Source: Acinetobacter pittii
GTDB taxonomy: Bacteria > Pseudomonadota > Gammaproteobacteria > Pseudomonadales > Moraxellaceae
Assembly: GCF_034067285.1 (NCBI RefSeq)
Contig: NZ_CP139286.1
Span: forward strand, 2,046,001 to 2,110,000
Direction of reading: 5' to 3'
Length of the DNA stretch: 64,000 bases
Of this stretch, positions 1-7,866 are shown piece after piece. A program made the position numbers and the translations under genes. The notes beneath the pieces were generated by a model. It saw nothing but the letters and a program-made list of their open reading frames with translations. It had not been told where the DNA came from and searched no databases. Position 1 is the stretch's first letter, and each line of letters opens with the position of its first letter.

Positions 1-568
1 TGTTCACCACCCAGAAATTTTACTGTGTGATGAAGCCACCTCAGCACTTGACCCAGAAAGTACCGCTACTATTTTGGCTTTACTTAAAAAGATTAATCAG
101 GAACTTGGTCTAACAATTGTACTCATCACACACGAAATGCAGGTCATTCGAGAAATATGTGATCAAGTCGTTGTGATTAACCAAGGTGAAATTGTCGAGG
201 CTGGACAAGTCTGGTCCGTATTTTCACGACCAGAACAGCAAATTACCCAAGAATTGTTAAACCTTGAGCAGATCACTCTGCCTTTTAAAATCAGTCCTCT
301 ACCAGATGAAGATTCAACTCATATTATTGTAAAACTGAAATATGAAGCTGAAGCACATCAGGTTCCAGATATTCAAGAACTACTTGCTAGATTTAAAGCA
401 CCCGTCAATTTATATCAAAGTCAGGTCGATACCATTCAAGGGCACATTATTGGTTCACTTTTAGTGGGTATTCCTAACGTAGAAATTGATCTTTCATCTA
501 TACGACAAGACGCATCAACTGCAATTGCACAATTTGAGGTACTTGGCTATGCACGACCAGCTCGTTGA
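1..568 (+). CDS. metN: Methionine ABC transporter ATP-binding protein MetN (5' truncated)
   Basis: Cytoplasmic ATPase of the D/L-methionine importer MetNIQ. The window opens inside the gene: reading frame 2 is open from base 2, so about 188 C-terminal residues are visible. They begin just before the Walker B box (ILLCDEATSALDPES), and include the switch-histidine motif LITHEM. The last ~90 residues form the C-terminal NIL-type domain, the methionine-sensing domain that trans-inhibits MetNI in this family. Walker A and the signature motif lie outside the window. The stop overlaps the start of metI by 20 bp, as expected for coupled translation. Confidence 0.93.
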   Translation, partial: VHHPEILLCDEATSALDPESTATILALLKKINQELGLTIVLITHEMQVIREICDQVVVINQGEIVEAGQVWSVFSRPEQQITQELLNLEQITLPFKISPLPDEDSTHIIVKLKYEAEAHQVPDIQELLARFKAPVNLYQSQVDTIQGHIIGSLLVGIPNVEIDLSSIRQDASTAIAQFEVLGYARPAR

Positions 569-1208
569 TTTATTAATTACTGGAACCGTAGATACCTTAC
601 TCATGGTAGGTGCATCTGCATTTATTGCTTTTTTAATTGGCTTACCTATTGCTGTTGTTTTAGTCAGTACATCTGAGCACGGCATTCATCCATCACAAAA
701 GATTAATCAAGCTTTGGGTTGGGTCATTAACATTACTCGCTCCGTACCCTTTCTTATTTTAATGGTTGCACTGATTCCGCTTACTCGCTGGATTGTGGGT
801 ACAAGTTACGGGGTTTGGGCTGCCGTTGTTCCATTGACCATTGCAGCAATTCCCTTCTTTGCACGTATTGCAGAAGTCAGTTTACGCGAAGTCGACCAAG
901 GCTTAATTGAAGCGGCACAGGCCATGGGTTGTAACCGTAAACAAATTATTTGGCATGTGCTTTTACCAGAGGCTTTACCGGGAATTATTGCAGGCTTTAC
1001 CGTGACTATTGTAACTATGATTAACTCCTCTGCGATTGCTGGTGCTATTGGTGCAGGTGGCCTAGGGGACATTGCCTATCGTTATGGTTATCAACGTTTT
1101 GATATGCAAATTATGTTGGCTGTAATTTTTGTGCTCATTGTTTTAGTCATGTTGGTACAAGCAACTGGCGATGCATTAGCCCAGCAACTTGATAAACGTA
1201 AAGTTTAA
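549..1208 (+). CDS. metI: Methionine ABC transporter permease MetI
   Basis: Inner-membrane permease (219 aa) of the MetNIQ methionine importer. It has about five hydrophobic segments and the cytoplasmic EAA loop that docks on MetN (EAAQAMG...LPEALPG, about residues 118-142). I chose the ATG at 549 because a GAGG Shine-Dalgarno lies just upstream (from 534) and the length fits the family; the frame stays open further 5' but that would overlap metN by over 80 bp. No metQ lipoprotein gene follows; it must lie upstream of the window or elsewhere. Confidence 0.94.
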   Translation: MHDQLVDLLITGTVDTLLMVGASAFIAFLIGLPIAVVLVSTSEHGIHPSQKINQALGWVINITRSVPFLILMVALIPLTRWIVGTSYGVWAAVVPLTIAAIPFFARIAEVSLREVDQGLIEAAQAMGCNRKQIIWHVLLPEALPGIIAGFTVTIVTMINSSAIAGAIGAGGLGDIAYRYGYQRFDMQIMLAVIFVLIVLVMLVQATGDALAQQLDKRKV

Positions 1209-1228
1209 ACGCAATACAACCCTGCTCT

Positions 1229-1249
1229 AGCCATGACTTTGTCATGGCT
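1229..1249 (+). terminator. Hairpin after metI
   Basis: A 9-bp perfect stem (AGCCATGAC / GTCATGGCT) with a 3-nt TTT loop lies 20 nt after the metI stop. It is followed only by a short T-rich stretch, so it is a plausible but not canonical intrinsic terminator for metNI. Confidence 0.5.
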
Positions 1250-1301
1250 TTCATGTAAAATCAGCGACAATTTTTAATTTACACATTTGTGAGTGGTTTT
1301 C

Positions 1302-2393
1302 ATGGGTTTTAATTGCGGTATTGTTGGTCTGCCAAACGTAGGGAAATCTACCCTTTTCAATGCATTAACGAAAGCAGCGATTGCAGCGGAAAACTTCCCT
1401 TTCTGTACCATTGAACCAAACACAGGTATTGTTCCTGTACCAGATCCACGTTTAGACAAACTTGCTGCGATTGTTAAACCACAGCGTATTTTGCCAACTA
1501 CAATGGAATTTGTGGACATTGCAGGTCTTGTTGCTGGTGCATCAAAAGGTGAAGGCTTAGGCAACCAATTCCTTGCTAACATCCGTGAAACTGATGCAAT
1601 CGCTCATGTTGTACGTTGTTTCGAAGACGAAAACGTAATTCACGTAAATGGTAAAATCGATCCATTAGACGACATCGCAACTATTAATACTGAACTTGCA
1701 CTTGCCGATCTTGAAACGGTTGCTAAAGCAATTTTACGTTTAACTAAAGTTGCTAAAGGCGGTGACAAAGAAGCTGTAGCAACTAAAGCAGTTTTAGAAA
1801 AAATCCAACCTTTACTTGACGAAGGTAAACCAGCTCGCGCGGCTGATTTGTCTGATGATGAACGTAAATTAGTTCGCGGTTTTGGTTTAATGACTTTAAA
1901 ACCAACCATGTATATTGCAAACGTTGCAGAAGACGGTTTTGAAAACAATCCGCACTTAGACGCAGTAAAAAAACTTGCTGCGGAAGAAAACGCAATTGTT
2001 GTTCCACTTTGCAACCAAATCGAAGCTGAAATTTCATTATTAGAAGATGAAGATCGTGCTGAGTTCCTAGAAGCAATGGGCATGGAAGAACCGGGCTTAA
2101 ATGTGGTTATTCGTGCAGGTTATGCACTTTTAGGTTTACAGACTTATTTCACTGCAGGTGTACAAGAAGTACGTGCATGGACAGTAAAAGTTGGTGCAAC
2201 TGCTCCTCAAGCTGCTGGTGTGATTCACACTGACTTCGAAAAAGGCTTTATCCGTGCTGAAGTTGTTGCATATGATGACTTCGTACAATACAACGGTGAA
2301 AACGGCGCTAAAGAAGCTGGTAAATGGCGTTTAGAAGGTAAAACTTACGTTGTTCAAGATGGCGATGTAATGCACTTCCGTTTTAACGTATAA
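1302..2393 (+). CDS. ychF: Redox-regulated ATPase YchF (OLA1 family)
   Basis: Obg-family P-loop ATPase of 363 aa, the same length as E. coli YchF. It associates with ribosomes and is linked to oxidative-stress responses. The G1 loop GLPNVGKST is at residues 8-16 and the G3 motif DIAGLV about residues 67-72. The usual GTP-specificity box NKxD is replaced by NVAED, the known reason YchF prefers ATP to GTP. The C-terminus is a TGS domain ending in a [17 protein letters not shown] tail. The start is the ATG at 1302, since [12 protein letters not shown] is the conserved N-terminus; an in-frame GTG 9 nt upstream is unlikely to be used. Confidence 0.96.
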   Translation: MGFNCGIVGLPNVGKSTLFNALTKAAIAAENFPFCTIEPNTGIVPVPDPRLDKLAAIVKPQRILPTTMEFVDIAGLVAGASKGEGLGNQFLANIRETDAIAHVVRCFEDENVIHVNGKIDPLDDIATINTELALADLETVAKAILRLTKVAKGGDKEAVATKAVLEKIQPLLDEGKPARAADLSDDERKLVRGFGLMTLKPTMYIANVAEDGFENNPHLDAVKKLAAEENAIVVPLCNQIEAEISLLEDEDRAEFLEAMGMEEPGLNVVIRAGYALLGLQTYFTAGVQEVRAWTVKVGATAPQAAGVIHTDFEKGFIRAEVVAYDDFVQYNGENGAKEAGKWRLEGKTYVVQDGDVMHFRFNV

Positions 2394-2403
2394 GTTAAAG
2401 CTC

Positions 2404-2435
2404 AAAAAAAGCCCCATCATATTGGGGCTTTTTTT
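2404..2435. terminator. Bidirectional intrinsic terminator (ychF / DUF962)
   Basis: Stem GCCCCA/TGGGGC with a 6-nt loop, preceded by seven A and followed by seven T. It works in both directions and separates two convergent genes. Confidence 0.9.
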
Positions 2436-2439
2436 ATGT

Positions 2440-2961
2440 TTAATGACTTAAATCCATCGTCTCTCGTTTACTGCGCGCCTCTTGTAAAATACGCGCATGC
2501 AAAGGCTTTCTAAAACCTAGCATAAATATAAATTCTGCCAATACAAATAGCGGTCCTATCGCGAGTCCAATCACATCATCAACAAAAGCAGGTTTTTTCT
2601 TTTCGAAATAATGTCCCACAAATTGAAAGACCCAACCCACTACAAAGAAACCAATACTTGCCGCTAACCATTGTCCTAAAGAAAACTCGGCAATTTGGCT
2701 CGCCAGTGGATACACAGCGGCCAAAAGAATTAGCATGAGTAAACCAAAAACTTTATCTAAAATAAAATAATAGATGGTACTAGCTGCAATCAACAGCATG
2801 GCTAAAGTCAGTTTAAAACTACCAATATCGACTCCAGCTCTCGCAGTTAAACATAAAATTGAAAATACGATGAGTGGAATACCAATAAAATGCGTCAATA
2901 TATTTTTATGATTTAAATGATAAGCCGCATATTTGCTAAGTTGTTGCTCCAGATTTGACAT
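2440..2961 (-). CDS. DUF962 / Mpo1-like integral membrane protein
   Basis: 173-aa protein with four or five hydrophobic segments, belonging to the DUF962/YGL010W (Mpo1) family; yeast Mpo1 (about 174 aa) is an Fe(II)-dependent dioxygenase of 2-hydroxy fatty acids. Family histidines are visible: the YHLNHKNILTHFIGIP block at about residues 14-29, and QFVGHYFEKKKPAF in the second half (about 112-125). These would be the metal ligands. The bacterial function is not established, so the lipid dioxygenase role is inference from the yeast homologue. It is transcribed alone, divergent from the Crp/Fnr gene and convergent with ychF. Confidence 0.85.
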   Translation of the reverse strand: MSNLEQQLSKYAAYHLNHKNILTHFIGIPLIVFSILCLTARAGVDIGSFKLTLAMLLIAASTIYYFILDKVFGLLMLILLAAVYPLASQIAEFSLGQWLAASIGFFVVGWVFQFVGHYFEKKKPAFVDDVIGLAIGPLFVLAEFIFMLGFRKPLHARILQEARSKRETMDLSH

Positions 2962-3053
2962 GAGTTATTCCCTATTCACTTCCATATAGTCATACTGTAC
3001 ATATAAGGAAAACTTAAAGTTGTCAGCTATTTGACAAAGTAAAGAATTTTTTC

Positions 3054-3761
3054 ATGGATGATCGGATATTGGACCTAATTTATATTAACCGACTAAAAGA
3101 AAACACATGGTTTAGTGTGCTTCCAGAAACATTCCAAAACTTTATTTTAGAACATGGCAAGCAAATCACCTTTGAGAAAAATAGCTATATTTTCCATGCT
3201 CAAGATGTATTTGATGGCATTTATACCGTACTTGAAGGCTCAATTAGCTTGGGTTATGTCGATGTAAACGGTAATGAAGCTCTTTCTGCTATTGCTGAGC
3301 CGATTATGTGGTTTGGTGAAATATCATTGATTGACCATGAGCCGCGATCACATGACGCAATTGCTTTGAAAAAAAGTACAATACTGCACATTCCCGCGAA
3401 GCCTTTAAATGACCTACTCAATGAAAATCCCTATTATTGGTACTACCTTGCACGATTAACTAGCCAAAAACTCAGGTATGTTTTCTTAGAACAGATTGCG
3501 ATACAAACACGCAGTATTTCTCAAAGGCTGGCTCAACGTCTTCTGTTCATTTTAGAAGGATATGGCAATCATATTGTTATTCAAGATCGTCAAATTCATA
3601 TTTCTCAAGAACAGTTGGCCAATATGCTGACCACATCTAGGCAGACGATCAATCATGAACTGAACCTACTCGAAAAACAAAAGATCATCAAAATTGCTTT
3701 TAGAAAAATTGAGATTTTAGATATTGAGAGATTGAAAGGAGTTGCTCAAGCACAATCCTAA
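3054..3761 (+). CDS. Crp/Fnr-family transcriptional regulator
   Basis: 235-aa cytoplasmic regulator. Residues ~20-135 form a cyclic-nucleotide-binding-type beta roll (FHAQDVFDGIYTVLEGSISLG, WFGEISLIDHEPRSHDA). This is followed by the long dimer helix and a C-terminal winged HTH (ISQEQLANMLTTSRQTINHEL, about 181-201). It lacks the N-terminal cysteine cluster of FNR, so it is not an oxygen-sensing [4Fe-4S] protein. The pattern resembles the DNR/ArcR-like side of the family more than Crp. The ligand is unknown. The gene stands alone; its nearest downstream neighbour is a small secreted protein 170 bp away. Confidence 0.88.
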   Translation: MDDRILDLIYINRLKENTWFSVLPETFQNFILEHGKQITFEKNSYIFHAQDVFDGIYTVLEGSISLGYVDVNGNEALSAIAEPIMWFGEISLIDHEPRSHDAIALKKSTILHIPAKPLNDLLNENPYYWYYLARLTSQKLRYVFLEQIAIQTRSISQRLAQRLLFILEGYGNHIVIQDRQIHISQEQLANMLTTSRQTINHELNLLEKQKIIKIAFRKIEILDIERLKGVAQAQS

Positions 3762-3828
3762 TTTTTTAAAAGCGGCTAAATAATAAAAACTTAAAATTAA
3801 ATTAAAAAATTAGATAACACTGCAAAAC

Positions 3829-3869
3829 AACACATTGTTCAAACTCTATTTCCACAAAATAAATGTGTT
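3829..3869. promoter_or_regulatory. Dyad upstream of the small secreted protein gene
   Basis: Perfect 8-bp inverted repeat AACACATT / AATGTGTT separated by 25 nt, about 65-105 nt before the ATG at 3933. It could be a regulator site or chance in AT-rich DNA. Confidence 0.25.
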
Positions 3870-3932
3870 AAAGCAGATATTTTCACCCTACACTCAAGCT
3901 GAGCAATAATACTCAACAAGGCGCTGATTAAC

Positions 3933-4268
3933 ATGAAAAAATTATCAACAATTCTTACAGCAGGCGTATTGGCTATGTTAAGTGTTTCGGCATTTGCATG
4001 TCCTAAAGGAACTCAACTACAAGGTGGTACAGGACCAAATCATAAAGGTGGAAAATGTGTAGCAGTACATGGAAAAGCTACCGCTCAAAAAGTGAAGAAA
4101 GAAGCAGCTAAAACTAAACAGGATGTAAAAAAAGATTTAACTACGCAAAAACATGACGCAATGACCAGTGCGACTCATGCACAACATGAATCACATCAAA
4201 TGACTCACCAAATGAAGCAAGATGCTGTAAAAACTGCCAACACAGCTAAAGCTGCAACAAAACCATAA
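3933..4268 (+). CDS. Small secreted Lys/His-rich protein
   Basis: 111-aa protein with a clear signal peptide (MKKLSTILTAGVLAMLSVSAFA, cleavage after AFA at about residue 22), so periplasmic or exported. The mature part opens with a short segment bounded by two cysteines (CPKGTQLQGGTGPNHKGGKC), which may form a disulfide loop. It continues as ~65 residues very rich in Lys, His, Thr, Ala and Gln with no hydrophobic core. This resembles low-complexity amphipathic, LEA-like proteins and could bind metal through histidine, but no function can be assigned. It sits alone with its own terminator. Confidence 0.8.
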   Translation: MKKLSTILTAGVLAMLSVSAFACPKGTQLQGGTGPNHKGGKCVAVHGKATAQKVKKEAAKTKQDVKKDLTTQKHDAMTSATHAQHESHQMTHQMKQDAVKTANTAKAATKP

Positions 4269-4297
4269 TTATCATTCACCCACTATCGTTTAAAGCA

Positions 4298-4328
4298 AAA
4301 AAGCGAGATTGATCATCTCGCTTTTTTA
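4298..4328. terminator. Bidirectional intrinsic terminator
   Basis: Stem AAAAAGCGAGAT / ATCTCGCTTTTT with a 5-nt loop, between the convergent genes at 3933-4268 and 4341-4832. Confidence 0.9.
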
Positions 4329-4340
4329 TATGTATAGGCT

Positions 4341-4832
4341 TTATTTAGGAGATGTGTTTCCTAAATTCGGATTTTCAATCGCTTCCTTACACTGCTGTTT
4401 ATCACGCTCATAATCTGCCTGTTTTTGAGCAACCGAACTATTATTTTCAAGCGTTTCGCGCGCCCATACATCTAGACTCGTTAAAGCTTTACGGCAAAGC
4501 GCATATTTTCCTTCAGTGACCGAATCTGTCATTTTTACATTGATACGCCAGTCCGTACTTAATTGACGTAACGGTTTACGAACTTTGTCATCGATTTGGC
4601 TGAGTTGCTTTTCATAAACTAAATGCTCAACCGTGTTAATTAATGTCCATGCTTTTTGAGCATAAACAGTTGCATCATTGGTTAGTTTCGGTGCTGGCTT
4701 AATTTCTACTTTTTTTTCTGCACCTTGATTACCATTATCACAGCCCTGCAATGTAAAAATACCTGCACACATCATGGCGATATAAACTAAACGAATCTTT
4801 GCCTTGAACATATCAAACTGCCGATTAAACAT
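4341..4832 (-). CDS. Predicted lipoprotein of unknown function
   Basis: 163-aa protein with a charged N-terminus, a hydrophobic stretch and a lipobox (LQGC, Cys at residue 30), so a lipid-anchored periplasmic protein. The mature domain (~130 aa) looks helical and holds two further cysteines (near CRKALTSLDVW and KQQCKEA). It matches no family I recognise. A second ATG seven codons in gives a more usual signal peptide (MFKAKIRLVYIAMM); neither start has a good Shine-Dalgarno. Divergent from azlC. Confidence 0.75.
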   Translation of the reverse strand: MFNRQFDMFKAKIRLVYIAMMCAGIFTLQGCDNGNQGAEKKVEIKPAPKLTNDATVYAQKAWTLINTVEHLVYEKQLSQIDDKVRKPLRQLSTDWRINVKMTDSVTEGKYALCRKALTSLDVWARETLENNSSVAQKQADYERDKQQCKEAIENPNLGNTSPK

Positions 4833-4914
4833 TTCGGCACTATGCTATTAAATTCGGCTACAATACTCAATCTTTCAAGTATTTTTATCATTTGGTTTAT
4901 TGCCAAGGTGTATT

Positions 4915-5655
4915 GTGTCCGAACAACAATTGATGCCTGCCCAAACGGCAACTTTTTGGCAAGGCGCCAAAGATAGCCAAGCTATCGTACTCACCTATTT
5001 ACCCGTTTCTTTTGCCTTTGGCGTTTCTGCATCCCAGTTTGGTTTTACACCATGGGAAGCTTTTTTTCTATCTTGCTCAATGTATGCCGGCGCTAGCCAA
5101 TTTTTGGTTGTTGCACTTTTGGCTAGTGGTTCATCCATCTGGCTAACAGCATTAACAGTTATTGCCCTCGATATTCGCCATGTCCTTTATGGACCTGCTC
5201 TATACAACTTGATTCCCAATAAATTAAATCTTAAGAAAACGGCAGTGTGGGCTTGGGGCTTAACGGATGAAGTTTTTGCCAGCGGAATGATCCAACTTTC
5301 ACAGCGCAGACAGCAATGGTCCGAGTCATGGATGCTGGGCTTAAGTCTATTTAGTTGGATGGCTTGGGCATCCGGTTCTTTGTTGGGCGGATTATTTGCC
5401 GATCAAGTCGCTCATCTTCCAAAGTTTTTACAAGCAGCTTTAGATTTCTTATTACCTGCTTTATTTTTAAGTTTTTTATTAGCGGCTTTTGAGCGAAAGC
5501 ATAGCCTTGTTGTTGCTGTATCGTTATTAGTTTCAGCCTTGGCCTGTTATTGGATTAACTTATCAGCGGCTATTTTTATTGGCATTCTTTCAGGCATTTT
5601 AGCTGGTCTGTTTAAACACTACGTGCTGAAACAGCATGATGAGGTAGAGGTTTAA
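4915..5655 (+). CDS. azlC: Branched-chain amino acid exporter large subunit AzlC
   Basis: 246-aa inner-membrane protein of the AzlC/YgaZ family, the large subunit of a two-component exporter of branched-chain amino acids (LIV-E type). Family features are the N-terminal GAKDSQAIVLTYLPVSFAFG, then CSMYAGASQF and LDIRHVLYGPAL, with five or six hydrophobic segments. I chose the GTG at 4915 because AAGG lies 7 nt upstream. azlD starts 1 nt after this stop, so the two are co-translated. The substrate is inferred from the family. Confidence 0.92.
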   Translation: MSEQQLMPAQTATFWQGAKDSQAIVLTYLPVSFAFGVSASQFGFTPWEAFFLSCSMYAGASQFLVVALLASGSSIWLTALTVIALDIRHVLYGPALYNLIPNKLNLKKTAVWAWGLTDEVFASGMIQLSQRRQQWSESWMLGLSLFSWMAWASGSLLGGLFADQVAHLPKFLQAALDFLLPALFLSFLLAAFERKHSLVVAVSLLVSALACYWINLSAAIFIGILSGILAGLFKHYVLKQHDEVEV

Positions 5656-5656
5656 T

Positions 5657-5998
5657 ATGAACCTAGAAATTATTCTGGTAGGCATTATTGTGGGTATTGC
5701 CAACTTTGCTTCACGTTTCGGGCCATTTTTTGTAATACAAAAATTACAGGGTTCGCAGCAAAGACGCGGCTCAGTCTGGATCAAAATTGCTTTAGGAAGT
5801 ATTGGTATCTCCGCAATTAGCGCTATGCTTGTGGTTGCAACTCTTCCACCACTCCTTGAAACCCCAGATAAAAGCTTAGCGATGCTGATTGGTTTTTTGG
5901 TTTTAGCAGGTCTTTATTTTAAATTTAAGAAAATTGTACCGGCAACTTTAACTGCCGCAATTGTTTATGGCCTGATCTATACTTATTTACCTTTATAA
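5657..5998 (+). CDS. azlD: Branched-chain amino acid exporter small subunit AzlD
   Basis: 113-aa membrane protein with three or four hydrophobic segments, AzlD/YgaH family, partner of AzlC. The ATG follows the azlC stop by a single base, and the ribosome site AGGTAGAGG sits in the end of azlC. Small size, position and the FASRFGPFFVI motif near the start fit AzlD. It closes the two-gene operon. Confidence 0.9.
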   Translation: MNLEIILVGIIVGIANFASRFGPFFVIQKLQGSQQRRGSVWIKIALGSIGISAISAMLVVATLPPLLETPDKSLAMLIGFLVLAGLYFKFKKIVPATLTAAIVYGLIYTYLPL

Positions 5999-6035
5999 AT
6001 AGATAAACTGATCTTCCTTATATAAAATAAAACCT

Positions 6036-6068
6036 AGCCAGAAGTATTTAAGATTGAAACTTCTGGCT
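6036..6068 (+). terminator. Hairpin after azlCD
   Basis: Perfect 10-bp stem AGCCAGAAGT / ACTTCTGGCT, 13-nt loop, 38 nt after the azlD stop. The T-rich tract follows only after an A-rich gap, so this is a probable but atypical terminator. Confidence 0.55.
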
Positions 6069-6129
6069 TGAAAAATCTAATTTTTGAATTGATTAAAAAG
6101 ATAACCTTAGCTACTTAATAGAGATAAAA

Positions 6130-6519
6130 ATGTCACAAGTTAAAATTTACGCAAATGAACAAACCATTATGCAGTATCGAGAACTGCTTTCTCATGCAAT
6201 CCATCAAGCACTTATTGAAGAATTGAAATATCCTGTTGAGAAAAGATTTCAACGTTTTATTAGTCTTAAACCAGGGAATTTCATTTACCCTTCTGACCGA
6301 AGCCAACATTATATTATTATTGAGCTTTCAATGTTTGCAGGGCGCAGTCCAGCGACTAAAAAGCAACTCATTCAAACCCTATTTCGCAATATTCAAGAAC
6401 AATGCAAAATTGCACCTCAAGATATCGAAATCACTATTTTTGAAACACCTAAGGAAAATTGGGGCATCCGTGGTAAAAATGGAGATGAGTTGCTCTTAAA
6501 CTATCAAGTGAATATCTAA
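6130..6519 (+). CDS. Tautomerase-fold (MIF/4-OT superfamily) protein
   Basis: 129-aa cytoplasmic protein resembling the Tautomerase_2 group: paired beta-alpha-beta halves, with KRFQRFISLKPGNFIYP and YIIIELSMFAGRSPATKKQL typical of the group. The standard catalytic base, Pro right after the initiator Met, is absent: the protein begins Met-Ser-Gln. Classical tautomerase chemistry is therefore doubtful and the true reaction is unknown. The start at 6130 is the only good one. It stands alone between azlCD and purT. Confidence 0.8.
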   Translation: MSQVKIYANEQTIMQYRELLSHAIHQALIEELKYPVEKRFQRFISLKPGNFIYPSDRSQHYIIIELSMFAGRSPATKKQLIQTLFRNIQEQCKIAPQDIEITIFETPKENWGIRGKNGDELLLNYQVNI

Positions 6520-6630
6520 AAAGTACATTTTTAATTGTCCGACAAAATTACTTTTTTTATGCGTTATAAGGCTTAACTCGACCATAAGTTCTGCTATGCT
6601 TAAAAAAATAATTTTGTCAGGATGATTCGC

Positions 6631-7839
6631 ATGAGCGTGACACTCGGTACCCCACTTCAATCTTCTGCATTTAAAGTTTTATTGTTAGGTTCAGGAGAGC
6701 TTGGTAAAGAAGTTGTAATTTCCTTACAACGCCTTGGTGTAGAAGTACATGCAGCCGACCGTTATGATCATGCACCAGCCATGCAAGTTGCACATTACTC
6801 TTATGTGCTCAACATGGCCGATCCAACTGAGTTAAAACAGCTCATCGAAAAAATTAAACCGAATTTAATTGTCCCTGAAATTGAAGCAATTGCCACAGAA
6901 GTTTTACTTGAAATTGAAGCAAACCAAACCGCAACTGTGATTCCTTCTGCTAAAGCTGTAAATCTCACCATGAACCGTGAAGGCATTCGTCGTCTTGCGG
7001 CTGAAGAGCTTGGTTTACCTACTTCTGCTTATCGTTTTGCTGACTCTCTAGAAAGTTTCCGTGCTGCTTGTGATGATATTGGTTATCCAAACTTTGTAAA
7101 ACCAGTCATGTCATCTTCAGGGAAAGGTCAGTCTCGTGTGAAAAGCTTTGACGAGGTCGATGCTGCTTGGGAATATGCGATGCAAGGTGGCCGGGTTAAC
7201 CAAGGCACGGTCATTATTGAATCTCAAATTGACTTTGATTTTGAAATTACCTTACTTACCGTTCGTGCTAAAAATCCTGAATCGGGCGAAATTGAAACTC
7301 ATTACTGTGATCCAATTGGTCACCGCCAAGATGCCGGTGATTATGTAGAAAGCTGGCAACCTCAGCCCATGACTGCGGCTGCACTTGAAGAAGCAAAACG
7401 TATTGCAAATAAAGTGACAACAGCACTGGGTGGTTGTGGTATTTTTGGTGTAGAGCTGTTTATTAAAGGCGATAAGGTCTGGTTCAGTGAAGTTTCACCT
7501 CGCCCACACGACACTGGCCTCGTAACACTAGCATCGCAATTTCAAAGCGAATTTGAGTTACATGCCCGTGCGATTTTAGGTTTACCTGTAAATACAGCAC
7601 GTCACAGTGTAGCTGCAAGTGCAGTGATTTATGCGGGTGTAGATGCCAACAACTTAAGCTTTAGCGGTTTAAATACAGCATTAGCCAATCCAGATACTGA
7701 CCTACGATTGTTTGGTAAGCCAGAAGGTTTCAAACGCCGTCGTATGGGTGTAGCAACTGCACGTGCAGAAAACACCGATCTTGCTCGTACTTTAGCGAAA
7801 GAAACCGCTGATCAAGTAAGCGTAAAAACCAACTCTTAA
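6631..7839 (+). CDS. purT: Formate-dependent GAR transformylase PurT
   Basis: 402-aa ATP-grasp enzyme converting 5-phosphoribosylglycinamide, formate and ATP to formyl-GAR in purine biosynthesis. It aligns throughout with E. coli Pur[14 protein letters not shown] (about 18-30), the VPEIEAIAT block, [20 protein letters not shown], the grasp loop [11 protein letters not shown], and [14 protein letters not shown] near the metal site. I prefer the ATG at 6631 over the one 9 nt earlier because AGGA then has 8-nt spacing. The purine link is by enzyme only; no other pur gene is adjacent. Confidence 0.96.
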   Translation: MSVTLGTPLQSSAFKVLLLGSGELGKEVVISLQRLGVEVHAADRYDHAPAMQVAHYSYVLNMADPTELKQLIEKIKPNLIVPEIEAIATEVLLEIEANQTATVIPSAKAVNLTMNREGIRRLAAEELGLPTSAYRFADSLESFRAACDDIGYPNFVKPVMSSSGKGQSRVKSFDEVDAAWEYAMQGGRVNQGTVIIESQIDFDFEITLLTVRAKNPESGEIETHYCDPIGHRQDAGDYVESWQPQPMTAAALEEAKRIANKVTTALGGCGIFGVELFIKGDKVWFSEVSPRPHDTGLVTLASQFQSEFELHARAILGLPVNTARHSVAASAVIYAGVDANNLSFSGLNTALANPDTDLRLFGKPEGFKRRRMGVATARAENTDLARTLAKETADQVSVKTNS

Positions 7840-7866
7840 TATTTATTTATTGGTAGACCTATTTTC

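Noticed and set aside
1640..2083. 147-codon minus-strand frame inside ychF
   Set aside because: Antisense shadow of a conserved gene with serine-rich, low-complexity translation.
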